DNA of 64,000 bases. It comes from DASRHT01 sp035650355 (lineage in GTDB: Bacteria > Chloroflexota > Ktedonobacteria > Ktedonobacterales > Ktedonobacteraceae). A program made the translations under genes and the position numbers. Shown piece by piece: positions 47,101 to 54,797 of the stretch (positions are counted from its first letter, which is position 1; every line of letters starts with the position of its first letter). The notes under the pieces are model-generated. The model worked only from the letters and a program-made list of their open reading frames with translations. It did not search any database and was not told where the DNA came from. The stretch covers positions 1 to 64,000 of the forward strand of contig DASRHT010000022.1 in the NCBI GenBank assembly GCA_035650355.1, in the 5' to 3' direction.

Positions 47101-48000
47101 GCCTTTATGCTCGTCAAGCAACTGTATCACCTCTGGTTGCACGAAATTACCTTCGAGCAATATCAGAATGGCATCTATAATCGCGTCAAAGGCACCTGGC
47201 TTGTCGAGCGTGAGGTGTACTCACCGGAGCTGGATTTCTTTATCCTCTTCTCTTCGATTTCTTCGCTTATGGGGACAAAGTCTGCCAGCGAATGCTGCGC
47301 CGTTAACCAGTTCCTGGATGCGATGGGAGGATATCTCCAGCAGCAAGGCGTACCCGCCCACGTTCTCAACCTGACGCTTATTCTTGATGATAAGAGCGAT
47401 TTTGGCAGCAAGACGCCTATACCTCCTATCAGCTTTGCCGATTTTCATAGCGCGCTTGACCGTTTCTTCCGCAATGGCCCCGCGTGGAGCCTCGTCTCAC
47501 GCTTTGATATGGAGGAAGTTCGCTTCCTGAAGCCTGTGCTCAAAATTCCCTTCGAGGCCGAATTCTGGCAAGAAGTCGAAATGGTGGCAGCGGGAGCGCC
47601 GACTTCTTCCAATGTGGAGTTACATGTACAAGAGCAGGTACTTGACGCTGAGGCTATTCGCCTGCGGCTGGAAGAGATCTGGAAAAAAGTGCTCGGCATT
47701 GATAGCGTACACGACCGGTCCAACTTCTTCAGTTGTGGCGGCACGTCGCTGAGCGCCTTACGCTTTGTCCAGTTATTCAGAAGAGGCTTTGCGACCGTTC
47801 CGTTTGAAGTGACCGACCTCTACAGTATGCCAGAGTTTCAGGCTCAGGTTGCTTATTGCGAGCAGGCGCTTTGCCCTGAGCAGACCGATGCCCTCGCCGA
47901 CCTCTTTGACGCCCTGGAACTCGGCAATGTCTCCACAGAGGACGCTATCACCCTCTTTGAAAAATCGTTAGTCGCACATGGGAAGAGAGGCGCTTTTTAA
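44116..48000 (+). CDS. AT-less polyketide synthase: KS-KR*-ACP
   Basis: A 1294-residue protein. An N-terminal docking-like helix (about 1-35) precedes the KS with Cys215 (NTSCSSSL), His349 (EGHGTGT) and His389 (KSNIGHLGD). No acyltransferase is present. The KR region (about 660-1150) keeps the cofactor loop AGGTGYLG (899-906) and Ser1047 (FSSISSLMG), but the catalytic tyrosine position is Cys1060 (SECCAVNQF). Ketoreduction is therefore doubtful. The ACP has Ser1211 (GGTSLSAL). The stop shares one base with the following acyltransferase gene (TAATG), so loading enzyme and PKS are made together. Confidence 0.9.
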   Translation: MELEVLKKRIFSLVADNKLDVQDAFSILDEISDQNPAEPLALVSMAIRFPEADTTDQLWEHLMQRRNLVESFPKERFDLIMQSKPELRQQFEKKRADLASDPRSYAAWLRKIEQFDPEAFGLTAHEAQFMGPAERIFLQVALEALTRAGYSSAALHESQTGVFVAHTPYPPFDYLKLFDEMDERAFVSNIPANLGYHLAYTLNLRGPVLTVNTSCSSSLAALHVAKNALRVGDCEIAVVGGVNLMLFPFWEEAPDYVVRSPHYRCASYDAEANGIIGGEGIAVVVLKRLSDALRDHNYIHAVIKGSGMSSDGASNGLQAPNPDAQSQAIRSALADAHIQAEQIGYVEGHGTGTALGDLIEVEGLTRAFRQDTAATGFCQLGSIKSNIGHLGDAAGLAGLIKAVLCLEHRVIPGLASFKQENPKIGFAKTPFRVSADTIPWEDSGSGRRYAGVSSIGISGTNVHVVLEEFVPASTDESGHTSFPLLLSAPTRWALWEFVQLLAPAIENNQHWSMRDIAHTLNARGEHGPARVGIFAASTKELAEKLDRLLQVRSFERAPETFFTQGIFLADEASTQAYSLAQFERYTAPIEAESRVLMKNFLAGENIAAQWDAFFAGGYLLPLPTVPFKTRPIWPTSEAIPQHDVSDLFFEMRWQESPMSADGAKRFPAVKEQSLWLLFTRQEDAILPLVKERLIADGAQVIRVLLSTRFAKVGEDTYEVMPQRPEDFLRLFEEIGNDALTDLAGVIHGFSLKPAVSAIDTLEEIESSQNEGVFSLFGLSKAILAQNLTHPLQFVVVSSLAEQVVAGDMCVPTRVTAFGLAKVFSQELPTIHSLAIDHDLVGSPEAIAAQIFAEITSDPGARKDLVAYRQGKRLVKVVGRQADSMQRTLPIREGGTYVIAGGTGYLGMQVGLFLSQRARVNIILLARNPLPERSQWDALQMDASPQNADLRQKIAAMQKMEERGSRVAMLQCDVTDPAMVARVFAHIRREYGAIHGAFMLVKQLYHLWLHEITFEQYQNGIYNRVKGTWLVEREVYSPELDFFILFSSISSLMGTKSASECCAVNQFLDAMGGYLQQQGVPAHVLNLTLILDDKSDFGSKTPIPPISFADFHSALDRFFRNGPAWSLVSRFDMEEVRFLKPVLKIPFEAEFWQEVEMVAAGAPTSSNVELHVQEQVLDAEAIRLRLEEIWKKVLGIDSVHDRSNFFSCGGTSLSALRFVQLFRRGFATVPFEVTDLYSMPEFQAQVAYCEQALCPEQTDALADLFDALELGNVSTEDAITLFEKSLVAHGKRGAF

Positions 48001-49274
48001 TGCAGGTAGGCGTAGTGTTTCCAGGCCAGGGATCGCAGATTGCTGGCATGGGAGAAGATTTATGCAAAGAATTCCCTCAGGTGCGTGAACTGTATGAGCA
48101 GGCCAGCACGGTACTGGGCTATGATTTGCTCGCAGCCTGCCTGAACAAGCACGGCGAACTGAACGATACCCGCGTTGTGCAACCCGCCGTGCTTGTTCAT
48201 AGCATCGCTTGCTGGCATTTGATGCAAGCAATGCTGGAGCAGCCTGTGCAGCTTATGACAGGCCATAGCCTGGGAGAAATCTCGGCGGCAGTATGCGCTG
48301 GAGGACTTGAATTTAGTCAGGCCGTTTCTCTGATCAAAATTCGGGCCGAACTGATGTCATCATGCGCTCAGGATGGAGGCATGATGGTGGTTTTTGCTCT
48401 TGGAGAAGCGCCAATTGCGGAGGTTTGCGCGGAGATTGCGCGACCAGATCACTATATCGCGATTGCCAATCACAATGCCGCCGAACAATGGGTGCTGAGC
48501 GGGCATCAAAAAGCATTACAAGAAGCTGCAGTCCGCCTGGAGAGCCTGGGCGGCGTGGTGAAGCATCTCAATATAAGCGTCCCCGCCCACAGCTTGCTGA
48601 TGGCTCCTATCGTTGCTCAATTTGAGGAAGCAATTCGCCAGGCTGGCCCGAAGCGGTGTCAGATTCCGCTCATTTCGTGCGTATCAAACGCCCAGTACGC
48701 TGAGTCAGAAGAACTCATTTCGAGGCTAGGCAGCCAGTTGACGGGGTGTATTAACTGGCCGCGTACGGTATCAACGCTGCTTGAAAAGGGGATCGATACC
48801 ATTATTGAATTAGGCCCTAAAACCGTGCTGCGTGATCTCATCAGGCTGGAACATCCAGGAGTCTGCGCGCTCTCGTTCGGCACCGTTGAGGAGAAACCCG
48901 CGGTGCAGCGTTTCCTCAAAACGGCAAGCAGACGCGCTGACATGCTCGCAGCCGCATGGTCTGATTCACAGGTGGAAGGCTTTCTATTATCCTGCTTACG
49001 TCTGGTCGTGGGGACGCCTTGCCTGAAGGAGCTTTCCCCGGCTAGCTTTCAGCAAACCATCCAGATACCCTATCAGAAGCTTATCAGTAATCTGGACGCG
49101 ATACGTGCGTTTAGTGCGCAATGTGTTGACATAACAACATTAAGCCAGATTGCCCAGTGTACGCTCGGTATGTTGCATGCCAAAGGATTTGCTCCCAGGC
49201 AATACAAACTACTGCTTGAACAGGCCGCAGCAGGCTATGGGGTTCAGGATGCTATTGCAGAATACCTCGTCTGA
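48000..49274 (+). CDS. Discrete acyltransferase (trans-AT) with a C-terminal extension
   Basis: A 424-residue malonyl-CoA:ACP transacylase-type enzyme. FPGQGSQIAGMG starts the fold, the nucleophile is Ser90 (GHSLGE), the substrate-anchoring arginine is in IKIRAELM, and the second active-site histidine is in SVPAHS. It should load extender units onto the two AT-less PKS proteins of the cluster. The catalytic fold ends near residue 300. The last about 120 residues (from DMLAAAWSDSQVEGF) are helical and not recognised; they may bind the carrier proteins. The GHSLG form fits malonyl specificity, but this is tentative. Confidence 0.88.
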   Translation: MQVGVVFPGQGSQIAGMGEDLCKEFPQVRELYEQASTVLGYDLLAACLNKHGELNDTRVVQPAVLVHSIACWHLMQAMLEQPVQLMTGHSLGEISAAVCAGGLEFSQAVSLIKIRAELMSSCAQDGGMMVVFALGEAPIAEVCAEIARPDHYIAIANHNAAEQWVLSGHQKALQEAAVRLESLGGVVKHLNISVPAHSLLMAPIVAQFEEAIRQAGPKRCQIPLISCVSNAQYAESEELISRLGSQLTGCINWPRTVSTLLEKGIDTIIELGPKTVLRDLIRLEHPGVCALSFGTVEEKPAVQRFLKTASRRADMLAAAWSDSQVEGFLLSCLRLVVGTPCLKELSPASFQQTIQIPYQKLISNLDAIRAFSAQCVDITTLSQIAQCTLGMLHAKGFAPRQYKLLLEQAAAGYGVQDAIAEYLV

Positions 49275-49335
49275 CGCTACAGCCAGTAGCTGTCAACATA
49301 GCCTGTTTTAGAAACAGCGGCTGAAAGGACCTGCT

Positions 49336-50385
49336 ATGGAATCTATACTTAGCCGAGCCTTTGTGGGGAAGCGCGCATCCTTCAAAGCAAAGCCGGCTCC
49401 GAGATCGCAAGAAGATCTCATTCGGACCTCCTACCTGTCGTCAGGAGGTCCTACTCCTCTCGTCGTCATGCCTGCCATTGAGCTGATCGATTTGTCCGAT
49501 TGGATCGCCGGCAATCTCACATATCTCGACGAGAAGCTTTTGCTCCACGGAGGGATACTTTTCCGTGGATTTGATCTGCATACCCAGGAGGATTTTCAGA
49601 AGGTATTAGATGCAACGAAAGTCGAACTGATCAACTATAGCGAAAGCTCCACTCCGCGCAAAAAGCTGGGAAGCCATGTCTATACCTCAACGGAGTTTCC
49701 GCCTGACCAGGTTATCGCATTGCACAACGAGTTATCCACTGCGGCCACTTTCCCGCTCAAGATCTGGTTTTTCGCCTTGCAGCCTCCACAACAGGGTGGT
49801 GAAACGCCGATTGCAGATGTGCGCAACGTGTATAAGCGCCTGAGTAAAGCGGTACAAGATGAGTTCGCCAGTCGCGGCTGGATGGTCGTTCGCAACTATA
49901 ATGACGGCTTCGGACCTACCTGGCAGGAAGCTTTTCACACCGCTGATAAGAGCGAAGTGGAGGACTACTGTCACAAGAACGCCATTACTCTGGAATGGAA
50001 AGATAATGACCGTCTACGCACCCGGCAGGTTCGACCGGCAATTACAACGCATGTCAAAACTGGAGAAGTCCTCTGGTTCAATCACATGGCTTTCTGGCAT
50101 ATATCATCCCTGAACCCTGCTGTGCGTGAATCCCTTTTGCGCGAGTTCGCGGAACAAGATCTGCCATTCCACACCTATTATGGCGATGGAGGCCGAATTG
50201 AAGATGCGGTCATTGATGAGGTTCGTGCCGCTTACAGGGATGAAACAATCTCCTTTCCCTGGGAAAAAGGTGATTTACTGATGCTTGATAACATGCTCAT
50301 TGCGCATGGCAGAAATTCTTACGCTGGCCCGAGGAGAATCTTAGTCGGAATGGGAGATCCCTATACCCGAACAGACCTCTCATAA
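49336..50385 (+). CDS. TauD/TfdA-family Fe(II)/2-oxoglutarate dioxygenase
   Basis: A 349-residue enzyme. The iron triad is His130-Asn-Glu132 (ALHNELS) and His324 (IAHGRNSYAGPRR), with the downstream arginines for 2-oxoglutarate. The segment QGGETPIADVRNVY is typical of SyrP-like dioxygenases in NRPS clusters. It is a full-length paralogue of the C-terminal domain of the 32078-36691 protein. Because the acid ligand is present, hydroxylation is expected rather than halogenation. It is the last rightward gene of the cluster. The likely target is a carrier-bound amino acid or the finished product. Confidence 0.88.
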   Translation: MESILSRAFVGKRASFKAKPAPRSQEDLIRTSYLSSGGPTPLVVMPAIELIDLSDWIAGNLTYLDEKLLLHGGILFRGFDLHTQEDFQKVLDATKVELINYSESSTPRKKLGSHVYTSTEFPPDQVIALHNELSTAATFPLKIWFFALQPPQQGGETPIADVRNVYKRLSKAVQDEFASRGWMVVRNYNDGFGPTWQEAFHTADKSEVEDYCHKNAITLEWKDNDRLRTRQVRPAITTHVKTGEVLWFNHMAFWHISSLNPAVRESLLREFAEQDLPFHTYYGDGGRIEDAVIDEVRAAYRDETISFPWEKGDLLMLDNMLIAHGRNSYAGPRRILVGMGDPYTRTDLS

Positions 50386-50525
50386 AGGGAACGTAAGGCT
50401 ACGCAACAGGTCATCATGTTGACCGCTTTCCAGGGAAGTCTACTTGATGCTGCACGTCCAGTCACGCTGGTCGAAGAATAAGCTAAAATGGAAGCTGGAA
50501 AGAAAATAGAGATTTGTCTCTCAAG

Positions 50526-50540
50526 TATAGCTATGCTATA
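50526..50540. other. Small palindrome near the presumed right end of the TnpB element
   Basis: TATAGC-TAT-GCTATA forms a six-base-pair, three-base-loop hairpin 21 bp beyond the tnpB stop. Subterminal hairpins mark IS200/IS605-type ends, and the guide RNA of TnpB is normally made from this side. Exact element borders could not be set. Confidence 0.35.
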
Positions 50541-50560
50541 GTTCCAAAAAGCCGAGCGTG

Positions 50561-51871
50561 TCATAGCGTGTTCGCGCGTTTTATTGATTGCGTGCTTCCG
50601 CCATTGCTCGCTTTCTGGCTTCGTGAGGGGAACGACAACCTCACAGGATGGACTACCGGCTTGTGGCCTTTCCCATCCTCTACTCCCTCCGCTTGTTGGA
50701 AAGCATCAGGGGCTACTTTTCGTATGATGTTACCCGACCCGTTGCAGTCGGCATTGATCAATGTGCCATCTGCTGCACGATACAACCCGCGCTTGATGCG
50801 CTTGCCGCTAAACGTCGGCTTCTCGCTCTGCTTGGGATCGTAGACCGGCATCTCATCACGATCAAGGAAACTGGCTTTTGAAGTGTAGGACTCTTCCGTG
50901 AGAATGACATGAATGCCGACCAGTTCCGCTTTGTAGATCAGCATGGAAATGAAACGCGCATGAGGAATAGGCACGAAATTCTGGTTGGTGCGCTTGCCCA
51001 TGTTCGCTTCCTGCTTCCATCCATCATTCTTGCCAATCACTAGCGTTCCAATTCCGTGAGCTACCAGATCATCGACAATCCATCTGGATGCCGTATGCAG
51101 GTAGTGATCAATGCGCCTGTTCCGTTTGTTCGTCATGCGCTCCATACGCTTCGTGGTGCCTGGATGCCCGAGCTTGCTTTGTAGCTCTGCTCTGCGCTTG
51201 TTGTAATACTGGTTGATGGATTTCACCGGACGCCCGTTAACCAGAACCGGCACATAACCGGGCTGGTTTGAAGTTAACGCCGCAAGATTATCCATGCCAA
51301 TGTCGATGCCAGCGTAGAAGGCAGGGTCTACCGCGCTCTTTGGTTGTTCGTGCTCGTAGACCACTTCAATCACGTAAAAGCCGTTGCGGGGGACGATACG
51401 GACCTGATCAATGTGCCGCTGTTTGGTGGAAATGGTAATGGGCAGTCCTGACGGTTGGATAAGGCCCTGGATACCGTGCTTGCTTTGTCCCCCACGGAGA
51501 GCTTGCAGCGTGTACACCAGGAGATTGCGGCCTTTCGTTTTGTCCTTGTATTTCGGAAGCTGCGGGCGTCCGGTAAACTTTGACGGGTCCTCTTTGTACG
51601 CTGCCAACCCTTCCCTGAAGCTTTTCCAGTTTCGGTCAAGCACCATCAGGATTTGTTGACTGACCTTTGCCGGCAGCGCTTTGTAGGCTTCGTGGGACTG
51701 CATCCGTTTCTGCACCTCGTTATAGGTGAGGTACACTCCCTGATGGATGAAGGCTTGCCGGTACTCATAGTTTGCAGCATTGTACAGGTTCTTGGAGGCA
51801 AAGGCGGCGGCGTCAATAGCGGCAAAGCGCGGGTCCTTGCGATCAATGATGTGCTGTTCGACGAGGTGCAT
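50561..51871 (-). CDS. tnpB: TnpB-like RNA-guided nuclease (IS605 OrfB family), zinc-knuckle-less
   Basis: A 436-residue OrfB/TnpB protein. The RuvC-like acidic residues are Asp190 (AGIDIGMDN), Glu327 (EESYTSKASF) and Asp375 (NADCNGSGNI), so the nuclease core looks intact. The two CxxC pairs that normally lie between YTS and NAD are absent, as in one subgroup of the family. No tnpA transposase is adjacent, so this is an IS1341-type lone element or a relic. It lies directly after the biosynthetic cluster, on the other strand. TnpB proteins cut DNA at element donor sites using an RNA from the element's right end. Confidence 0.88.
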   Translation of the reverse strand: MHLVEQHIIDRKDPRFAAIDAAAFASKNLYNAANYEYRQAFIHQGVYLTYNEVQKRMQSHEAYKALPAKVSQQILMVLDRNWKSFREGLAAYKEDPSKFTGRPQLPKYKDKTKGRNLLVYTLQALRGGQSKHGIQGLIQPSGLPITISTKQRHIDQVRIVPRNGFYVIEVVYEHEQPKSAVDPAFYAGIDIGMDNLAALTSNQPGYVPVLVNGRPVKSINQYYNKRRAELQSKLGHPGTTKRMERMTNKRNRRIDHYLHTASRWIVDDLVAHGIGTLVIGKNDGWKQEANMGKRTNQNFVPIPHARFISMLIYKAELVGIHVILTEESYTSKASFLDRDEMPVYDPKQSEKPTFSGKRIKRGLYRAADGTLINADCNGSGNIIRKVAPDAFQQAEGVEDGKGHKPVVHPVRLSFPSRSQKASNGGSTQSIKRANTL

Positions 51872-51939
51872 CGCTTTTGCCTCCTATGTCTTTTCTTCTC
51901 ATCTCTTCTCTACCATTGTACGAAAACCGGCAATACCTG

Positions 51940-53130
51940 CTATTCACTTGCAAGCATTCTTTCACTTGCACGACTACTAGCAGCTTGCATTGCATCAGGT
52001 GAACTTGCAAGGGATGCATGCTTGCTTGCAACATATTCCTTGCGATAGCGGCTAATGGTGGACTCTGAAAGCTCCTGTCCCTTTGCATGCAAGCGTTCCC
52101 TGATCGCTGCAAGTGTGAGGCTGCCATCATCTTGCAAGCACGCAAAAACAAATGCCCGTGCATCAAACTTCTCTGCTGGATGCTGCTCTGTTCCATCTTT
52201 GCGCTTGCGTGGCTGTCGCAGCGAGGGAAGCGCGTGTAAGTGCGGGCGCTCGTACGCTGGTTCTTGCGTCTCCTGCTCACGAGCCTGCCGTGCTTGCAGA
52301 GCTTGCAAGCGTTGGCTCTCTTCTTGCAAACGGCTTGCAAGTTCTTGCACTTGCACTTGCAACTGAGGCAGGAGTGCAAGCTGTTCTTGCAGGGGTGCAA
52401 GTTTATCTGCAAGGTGCAGATGCAAGCGACGCTCCTGCAAGGTGGCGCTTTCCTGCATACGCTGCTCGATGTTTTTTTGCACGGATGCAAGCCCTTTTGC
52501 AAACTGCTGGACTTGCACCTGCATCTGCTGCGCCAGATCCTCAACGTCCTGCTGCACCTGCTCAAGTTGCGCTTGCACCCGTGATTGGCCGTGGGAGAGC
52601 GTGACCCCCTCATCCTTGAGCGCGTGTATCGCGTGGCCGTAGAGGACCGCCATCACCGCCCGCGCAATGAGCAGGAACCCCTCGACCCCAGTTGCAATGA
52701 GGGGAGGCGGATGCACCACTTTTTCCAGCGAGGCCATCGCCACATTCACGATCATGAGCACGACCAGGATGACCCCCACGCAGTACGGGAAGGAGTCTTT
52801 GGCAAGCCTGGCGTGCTTTGCCATCTTCATGAGCCCCAGCCCGCCAATGTCGAGGGCCGCCTGCTGGGTCACAAACATCGGCGCATCAATCACGGCTCCT
52901 GGCTGCGGGACTCCTGGCAGCAGTTCATAGCCCGAATAGAGCACGCTCACAAACAACACCGGCTCGGCGGCTTTGCCCAAGAGCATCATGCACCAGTCCC
53001 AAAACGCGGTGACATAATTGCTTTGCGCGAGGCCGCGCAAGAGCCGTTCCTTGTCATTCCACCAGTGCAGCGGCTCCGATGGCTGCGCTGGCTGCGGTGT
53101 GGGTTGCGGCTTTGGTGGCTGTGTCGTCAT
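51940..53130 (-). CDS. Membrane-anchored coiled-coil protein with C-terminal HTH-like region
   Basis: A 396-residue protein. A Pro/Gln-rich N terminus (1-20) is followed by about four hydrophobic segments between 45 and 180 (for example YCVGVILVVLMIVNVAMA). Residues about 185-290 form a Gln/Leu-rich coiled coil. The C-terminal part (about 320-375) has a helix-turn-helix look (LTLAAIRERLHAKGQELSES followed by TISRYRKEY). It is not a recognised family. It may link a DNA site to the membrane for the neighbouring HerA/FtsK-type ATPase (inference). Its 3' half is saturated with CTTGCA/TGCAAG hexamers. The start has AAGGAG upstream. Confidence 0.65.
   Translation of the reverse strand: MTTQPPKPQPTPQPAQPSEPLHWWNDKERLLRGLAQSNYVTAFWDWCMMLLGKAAEPVLFVSVLYSGYELLPGVPQPGAVIDAPMFVTQQAALDIGGLGLMKMAKHARLAKDSFPYCVGVILVVLMIVNVAMASLEKVVHPPPLIATGVEGFLLIARAVMAVLYGHAIHALKDEGVTLSHGQSRVQAQLEQVQQDVEDLAQQMQVQVQQFAKGLASVQKNIEQRMQESATLQERRLHLHLADKLAPLQEQLALLPQLQVQVQELASRLQEESQRLQALQARQAREQETQEPAYERPHLHALPSLRQPRKRKDGTEQHPAEKFDARAFVFACLQDDGSLTLAAIRERLHAKGQELSESTISRYRKEYVASKHASLASSPDAMQAASSRASERMLASE
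51947..52577. repeat. Dense CTTGCA (TGCAAG) hexamer array inside a gene
   Basis: About 16 copies of CTTGCA occur in 630 bp on the plus strand, several as the palindrome CTTGCAAG. Random expectation is below one. Copies fall in two different codon phases of the leftward gene (encoding Leu-Gln in one and Ala-Ser/Arg in the other), so the protein repeat alone does not explain them. Confidence 0.6.
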
Positions 53131-53148
53131 GACGGTGGTTCTCCTTCC

Positions 53149-53241
53149 TCTGTCTGTCGTCGTCTGTCGTCGTCGGGAACCGTGTCTACAAGCTCACGGA
53201 GAGGTGTGCAGCCAGCCAGACGACAGACGACGACAGACAGA
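53149..53241. repeat. 23-bp inverted repeat made of tandem 10-mers
   Basis: Arms 53149-53171 and 53219-53241 are perfectly complementary around a 47-base spacer. Each arm contains two tandem copies of GTCTGTCGTC or its complement. It fills the gap between the HerA/FtsK-type gene and the coiled-coil gene. Possible roles are an operator, a partition or transfer site, or an mRNA stem-loop. Confidence 0.75.
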
Positions 53242-53243
53242 CA

Positions 53244-54776
53244 CTATTCATCATTGCCCTGTTGCCGCTGGATGAGCCCTTTGCGTTCCAGTTGCTTGAG
53301 CAACTCATTGGCCGCATCCTTGCCAATCCCCAACTTCTCGCCTACTTTGCGGCTTGAGGTGGCACCCCCGTTCCAGGCTGCAAGCGCCCGTTCTAACTGG
53401 GTGGGTTCGCGCTTGCGCTCAACCGTTGGAGCGGGGGACTCCTCTCGCACGTCAGTGGAGGGCGTGGCCTGTTCCTCCTGGTCATCGTAGGAGGGAGCCA
53501 GCACACGGGTGGTTTTCGTGTAGGAGGTAGCGAGCACCTCAGTTACGGGCTTGAGCCGCCTGCTATGGCGGTGCAGGTGTTCCAGCCCGGGAGTATGCGC
53601 CAGGTGCGGGGAATGCCGCTCACGCACCCGTACTGCCATCATGGCAGGGACCGATGGCCCAAAGACGACACACTGCCCTGTGGCAAGCCCAAGCGTCTCC
53701 TCGGCGGGGATGCCCAGCTTGCCATAGCGGTCCAGGTCGATCTGCTCCGTTTGCCGGAAGAGGAACTTGTGCTGTGATTGGAGCAGCTTTTTGTTGAGTT
53801 GGCTGTAGCGTTGGGCCGCAACCACCAGCCCAAAGCCACGCTTGCCTCCCCGAGCCACGATGGTTCCGTAAAACGCCTGATCGAGCAAGCCCTGGATTTC
53901 CTGGGAGACGACGCGATCTTCGCGGTTTTGCGGGAACCACTTCTGTGACTCATCCAGCAGGATCGTCACCGGTACCCGCTCCTGGTTGGGCAGCGCCTGC
54001 TGCCAATCGGCGATGCCGTCAATGATTTCGGTCATGATGAGGGCTGCCACATCATCATCCGCAAAGGAGGGCAGGTCCACCACCGCCTGTAAGCCTGCCT
54101 CCATCACCGCCCGTCCAAAGCCGTACGCCCCTTCCTGATCAATGGTGACGGCGTGAGGTCCTGCTGACACTTCCTGCTCCCCTGTGGCAAGTACCGGAGC
54201 CGAGAGGTAACGCGCATCCACCAGGGAGCCGTATTCGGACTCCGTGTCGAATAACACCAATGGGACGCCATAGCCTGCGAGCTCCTCGGCAAGCACCGCC
54301 ACCAGGTTGGATTTGCCGGAGCGGCGCATGCCGATGACGGCCACCATCGCGCCCAGGAAGCTGCTCACACTGGGTTGATAGTTGGGTGCCAGCACCAGCG
54401 GGTGCGCCTCGATCACCGGCTGCGGAGGGGACAGCTTGTCGCCCTCGTCCTCGTTGTCGCCCTCGTCCTCGTCGTCCAGGCCATGATAGCCAATGGCGAG
54501 GTGATAGAGATCGCGGGCGCTCATCTGGGAACGGGCGGCTCTGCGCATGAGCTGCTTGACGGCGAAGATGAGCAGGGCGAGCAGCACGCCCGCCCCCATC
54601 ATCGCGAAAAAGATGCCCGCTATGCCCACATGCAAGGGACGTACCAGCACGATCACCACCGCAAGCACCGCAAAGTAGCCCACGATGAGGAGCGTCCAGT
54701 TGACCTCGGTCGTGCTGCCTGCGCCGTCCAGTTCCTCGCGTTCCTGTTCCTGCATGCTGCTGCTCGTCCTGCTCAC
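53244..54776 (-). CDS. HerA/FtsK-type membrane-anchored DNA-translocase ATPase
   Basis: A 510-residue protein. Two membrane helices lie at about 28-46 and 52-74. A very acidic linker (100-113) precedes a RecA-fold ATPase with Walker A GMRRSGKSN (149-157) and Walker B TILLDESQKW (271-280, Asp275 and Glu276). The last about 50 residues form a winged-helix-like domain (SRKVGEKLGIGKDAANELL). This plan matches HerA/DUF87 or coupling-type ATPases that pump or secrete DNA. Its surroundings suggest an integrative element or plasmid remnant. It begins at GTG 54776 (GGAG upstream); an internal ATG 21 bases on is an alternative. Confidence 0.8.
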   Translation of the reverse strand: MSRTSSSMQEQEREELDGAGSTTEVNWTLLIVGYFAVLAVVIVLVRPLHVGIAGIFFAMMGAGVLLALLIFAVKQLMRRAARSQMSARDLYHLAIGYHGLDDEDEGDNEDEGDKLSPPQPVIEAHPLVLAPNYQPSVSSFLGAMVAVIGMRRSGKSNLVAVLAEELAGYGVPLVLFDTESEYGSLVDARYLSAPVLATGEQEVSAGPHAVTIDQEGAYGFGRAVMEAGLQAVVDLPSFADDDVAALIMTEIIDGIADWQQALPNQERVPVTILLDESQKWFPQNREDRVVSQEIQGLLDQAFYGTIVARGGKRGFGLVVAAQRYSQLNKKLLQSQHKFLFRQTEQIDLDRYGKLGIPAEETLGLATGQCVVFGPSVPAMMAVRVRERHSPHLAHTPGLEHLHRHSRRLKPVTEVLATSYTKTTRVLAPSYDDQEEQATPSTDVREESPAPTVERKREPTQLERALAAWNGGATSSRKVGEKLGIGKDAANELLKQLERKGLIQRQQGNDE

Positions 54777-54797
54777 GTCATATGCTCCTTTCCGTGC

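Noticed and set aside
51947..52577. CRISPR-like array suggested by repeated CTTGCA
   Set aside because: The repeats are hexamers at irregular short spacing with no constant repeat-spacer unit and no cas genes nearby.
52585..53490. Plus-strand frame of 301 codons opposite the coiled-coil and ATPase genes
   Set aside because: Long antisense frames are expected in this GC-rich stretch. The minus-strand genes have clear membrane and Walker motifs, and this frame has none.
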